In this document: positions 4,716 to 6,666 of the stretch, piece after piece | Layout: each line of letters starts with the position of its first letter | Numbering within the stretch: the first letter of the stretch is position 1 | Source: an uncultured Eubacteriales bacterium | GTDB lineage: Bacteria > Bacillota > Clostridia > Oscillospirales > Acutalibacteraceae | DNA length: 6,666 bases | Direction: 5' to 3' | Assembly: GCA_934630995.1 (NCBI GenBank) | Contig: CAKTXU010000099.1 | Coordinates: 1 to 6,666, forward strand | Translations under genes and position numbers: made by a program | Notes under the pieces: generated by a model | Seen by the model: the letters and a program-made list of their open reading frames with translations, nothing else | Told to the model about the DNA's origin: nothing | Database searches by the model: none

Positions 4716-6071
4716 TTGGAACGCCAATTAACCACCGGACATATCGGAAAATCCCTGCTGCTGTTCAGTCTGCCGATGATTGCGGGGAACCTGCTGCAGC
4801 AGCTGTATAATGTCGCCGACACCCTGATTGTGGGCAAAACCATCGGAGCTGACGCGCTGGCCGCCGTCGGCTCCGCCTATGCGCTGATGGTCCTGCTGAC
4901 CTCCATCATACTGGGCCTTTGCATGGGAAGCGGCGTCGTTTTCGCACAGCTTTACGGAGCCGGACAGACGGACGGGATGAAAACGGGTATTTTCAACGCC
5001 TTTGTGTTTATCCTGGCCGTTTCTCTGTTTATCAACCTGCTGTCTTTCCTCTTCCTGGATGTCTTTTTGGACTGGCTGCACGTCCCCGCCGCGGCGCTCA
5101 TCTATGCGCGCCACTATCTGCAAATCGTGCTGCTGGGGATGACCTTTGTCACGGTGTATAATTTTTTTGCCGCGGTCCTGCGCAGCATCGGCAACACGGT
5201 GGCGCCGTTATTGGTTCTCGTGGCGGCGTCGGTCATCAACATCGTGCTGGATTTGGTGCTGATTCTCTATGGACACATGGGGGTGGCAGGCGCCGCGGCA
5301 GCCACCCTGTTTTCGCAGCTCCTATCGGCGATAAGCATCACGGGTTACTTTTTCGTCAAGGCCCGGTCGCTCTGTCCCGCCAGGCAGCACAGACATTACA
5401 GCCGGCCGTTGCTGCAAAGAATCCTCTACAGCTCCGCCCTGACGGCTGTGCAGCAATCCATCATGAACTTCGGCATTCTCCTGGTGCAGGGTCTGGTCAA
5501 CAGCTTCGGATTTGCCGCCAGCGCCGCCTTCGCCGCCGTAGTCAAAATCGACGCCTTCGCCTATATGCCGGCGCAGGATTTTGGAAACGCCTTTTCGACC
5601 TTCATTGCGCAGAACCACGGGGCGGGAAAGACGGACCGCATCCGCCGCGGCGCCCTGACTGCGGGGGGAATCTCCGCCCTGTTCTGCCTGCTCGCCTCCG
5701 CCTGCGTGGTCATCTTCGCCGAACCGCTGATGCTGCTGTTTGTCAAGCCAGAGGAGCGGGAAATTCTCGCCATCGGTATGCAGTATCTCCATATCGAAGG
5801 GGCTTGCTATATTGGAATCGGCCTGCTGTTTTTGCTATACGGTTTTTACCGTGGACTCGAAAAGGCCGGTATATCCATCGTGCTGACGGTGATTTCGCTG
5901 GGAAGCCGGGTAGCGCTGGCCTACACCCTTTCCGCCGTTCCAGGGATCGGTATGCCGGGCATCTGGTGGGCGGTGCCTGTCGGCTGGGCCCTTGCGGACC
6001 TCTTCGGCATCGGGTATTATCTCCTGCGGCGAAATAAACTGCTCCCCTCAGCTCTGAAAACAAATAGATAA
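4716..6071 (+). CDS. MATE-family multidrug/metabolite exporter
   Basis: The product is a 451-residue integral membrane protein with about 12 hydrophobic helices in two homologous halves, the size and layout of MATE transporters. These export cationic drugs or metabolites in exchange for Na+ or H+ across the cytoplasmic membrane. The signature of the Bacillota MATE subgroup (NorM/DinF-like) is visible: GNLLQQLYNVADTLIVG (24-40), AQLYGAGQTD (77-86) and LRSIGNTVAPLL (155-166). In the second half the matching elements are AQNHGAGKTDRI (298-309) and YRGLEKAG (378-385). The substrate and coupling ion cannot be read from sequence. The start is TTG 4716, set by AGGAG at 4704-4708. No separate promoter is evident in the spacer after nrdG, so transcription probably comes from the nrdG promoter; the pairing with nrdG suggests no shared pathway. 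The frame is intact, and a strong terminator follows 5 bases after the stop. Confidence 0.93.
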   Translation: MERQLTTGHIGKSLLLFSLPMIAGNLLQQLYNVADTLIVGKTIGADALAAVGSAYALMVLLTSIILGLCMGSGVVFAQLYGAGQTDGMKTGIFNAFVFILAVSLFINLLSFLFLDVFLDWLHVPAAALIYARHYLQIVLLGMTFVTVYNFFAAVLRSIGNTVAPLLVLVAASVINIVLDLVLILYGHMGVAGAAAATLFSQLLSAISITGYFFVKARSLCPARQHRHYSRPLLQRILYSSALTAVQQSIMNFGILLVQGLVNSFGFAASAAFAAVVKIDAFAYMPAQDFGNAFSTFIAQNHGAGKTDRIRRGALTAGGISALFCLLASACVVIFAEPLMLLFVKPEEREILAIGMQYLHIEGACYIGIGLLFLLYGFYRGLEKAGISIVLTVISLGSRVALAYTLSAVPGIGMPGIWWAVPVGWALADLFGIGYYLLRRNKLLPSALKTNR

Positions 6072-6076
6072 TAAAA

Positions 6077-6120
6077 GAAGCCAAAGCATGTCTCAATTTA
6101 CATGCTTTGGCCTCTTTTTT
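6077..6120. terminator. Bidirectional terminator between convergent MATE and hydrogenase genes
   Basis: The arms at 6077-6091 and 6100-6114 pair over 14 of 15 positions (one A-C mismatch) around an 8-nt loop. Six T residues follow on the plus strand (6115-6120). On the minus strand the hairpin is followed by CTTTTATT, a weaker U-tract. It starts 5 bases after the MATE stop (6071) and 9 bases after the hydrogenase-domain stop (6124), so it can serve both genes. Confidence 0.9.
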
Positions 6121-6123
6121 CGT

Positions 6124-6666
6124 TTAAAGGGACTGGCGGTGGATGTCGGCGTCGGCACAGCCCTTATCCCGGACGTTTTCGATGATGTTCGCCCCGCCGC
6201 CCAACCGCGTGTCGAATACCTTTTTCGATTTTTGCAGCTCGTTCAGGGTGGCCGGACCGCCCATGCAGCCGCCCGCGCAGAACATGCCCTCGATGAAATC
6301 CTCCTTGACCCGTCCGGCCTTGAGAAGCATCAGGGCCTTGCGGCATTCCTCCGCCCCGTTGCACTTGACGGCGGTCACCGGTGTGTCCTCTCCCTGCTCC
6401 TCCAAAACCTTGACCACAGCGCTGGTGACACCGCCGGAAACCGCGAAGCCCTTACCGTAGCGGGTGGCGTCCTCCTCAGCGGGACCGACCTCGGCGGGCT
6501 CGATTCCCCGGGCGCAGAGCATGGCGTACAGCTCTTCAAAGGTGAGGACGTAATCCAGCTCACCGATATATTGGCCCATGGCCTCGTTCTTTTTAGCGAT
6601 GCAGGGACCGATGAAAACCGTCTCGACCCCGGGGCGTTTGCTGCGCACATACCGCTCCACCGCCAC
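6124..6666 (-). CDS. [FeFe]-hydrogenase large-subunit C-terminal domain protein (5' truncated by window)
   Basis: The visible 180 residues are the C-terminal end of a gene that enters from the right edge. The GTG at the very edge is an internal codon, not a shown start. The segment carries two H-cluster motifs of [FeFe]-hydrogenases: FIGPCIAKKNEA (18-29 of the visible part), with Cys22 and Lys25 as in the L2 motif, and EGMFCAGGCMGGP, with Cys130 and Cys134 as in the L3 motif. DYVLTFEELYAM, SGGVTSAV and KCNGAEECRKALMLLKAG support the family. In standard ferredoxin-dependent HydA enzymes, L3 continues GGCxxGGGQ; here it is GGCMGGPATL. From memory this resembles group B or sensory-type clostridial enzymes rather than prototypical HydA, so hydrogen evolution should not be assumed. 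The L1 TSCCP motif and N-terminal iron-sulfur domains are outside the window. The gene is convergent with the MATE gene and shares its terminator. Confidence 0.85.
   Translation of the reverse strand: MAVERYVRSKRPGVETVFIGPCIAKKNEAMGQYIGELDYVLTFEELYAMLCARGIEPAEVGPAEEDATRYGKGFAVSGGVTSAVVKVLEEQGEDTPVTAVKCNGAEECRKALMLLKAGRVKEDFIEGMFCAGGCMGGPATLNELQKSKKVFDTRLGGGANIIENVRDKGCADADIHRQSL

Noticed and set aside
5322..5792. 156-codon minus-strand frame inside the MATE gene
   Set aside because: It has no recognisable motif and is antisense to the conserved second half of the MATE protein.
1..6666. Defence islands, CRISPR arrays, tRNA/rRNA genes, transposases
   Set aside because: No repeat-spacer pattern, cloverleaf or rRNA-like stretch, and no transposase or nuclease motifs were seen on either strand.

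Overview
The window looks like a chromosomal segment of an anaerobic, endospore-forming member of the Clostridia (Bacillota) with moderately high GC. The reasons are a SpoVAF-type spore germination protein, an oxygen-sensitive class III ribonucleotide reductase activase (NrdG), a C-terminal [FeFe]-hydrogenase fragment, and AGGAGG-like ribosome binding sites. I cannot name a genus. No RNA gene, insertion sequence, phage gene, CRISPR array or attachment site was seen, and no gene-free stretch exceeds 300 bases.

Layout. Positions 1-69 (minus) hold the first 23 codons of a gene leaving the window, probably a VOC/glyoxalase-fold protein, with its own promoter at 106-134. Positions 141-1565 (minus) encode a CLC-family anion channel/transporter. 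Positions 1713-3152 (minus) encode SpoVAF, upstream of the CLC gene in the same direction. The 153-bp gap at 3153-3305 is a divergent promoter region. On the plus strand, 3306-3974 encodes a Pro/Gln/Tyr-rich membrane protein of DUF4190 type, closed by a strong terminator (3987-4021). A near-consensus promoter (4030-4058) then drives nrdG (4109-4618), followed by a MATE-family exporter (4716-6071, TTG start). A bidirectional terminator (6077-6120) separates the MATE gene from a convergent [FeFe]-hydrogenase-domain gene that enters from the right edge (6124-6666, minus).

How the genes relate. spoVAF and the CLC gene are co-oriented with a 147-bp gap and no convincing terminator between them, so co-transcription is possible. 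nrdG and the MATE gene probably form a two-gene unit with a structured 97-bp spacer. NrdG and the [FeFe]-hydrogenase both fit strict anaerobic metabolism but are convergent and separately controlled. The rest looks like ordinary clostridial housekeeping and accessory genes.

I do not see strong evidence for a new multi-gene system. The best leads are the CLC protein, which mixes features of the fluoride-exporting CLC branch with other motifs and lies beside a germination ion-channel gene; the prion-like tail of the DUF4190 protein; and the hydrogenase fragment with a non-standard L3 motif. All family calls come from reading translations against remembered motifs; no search was run.
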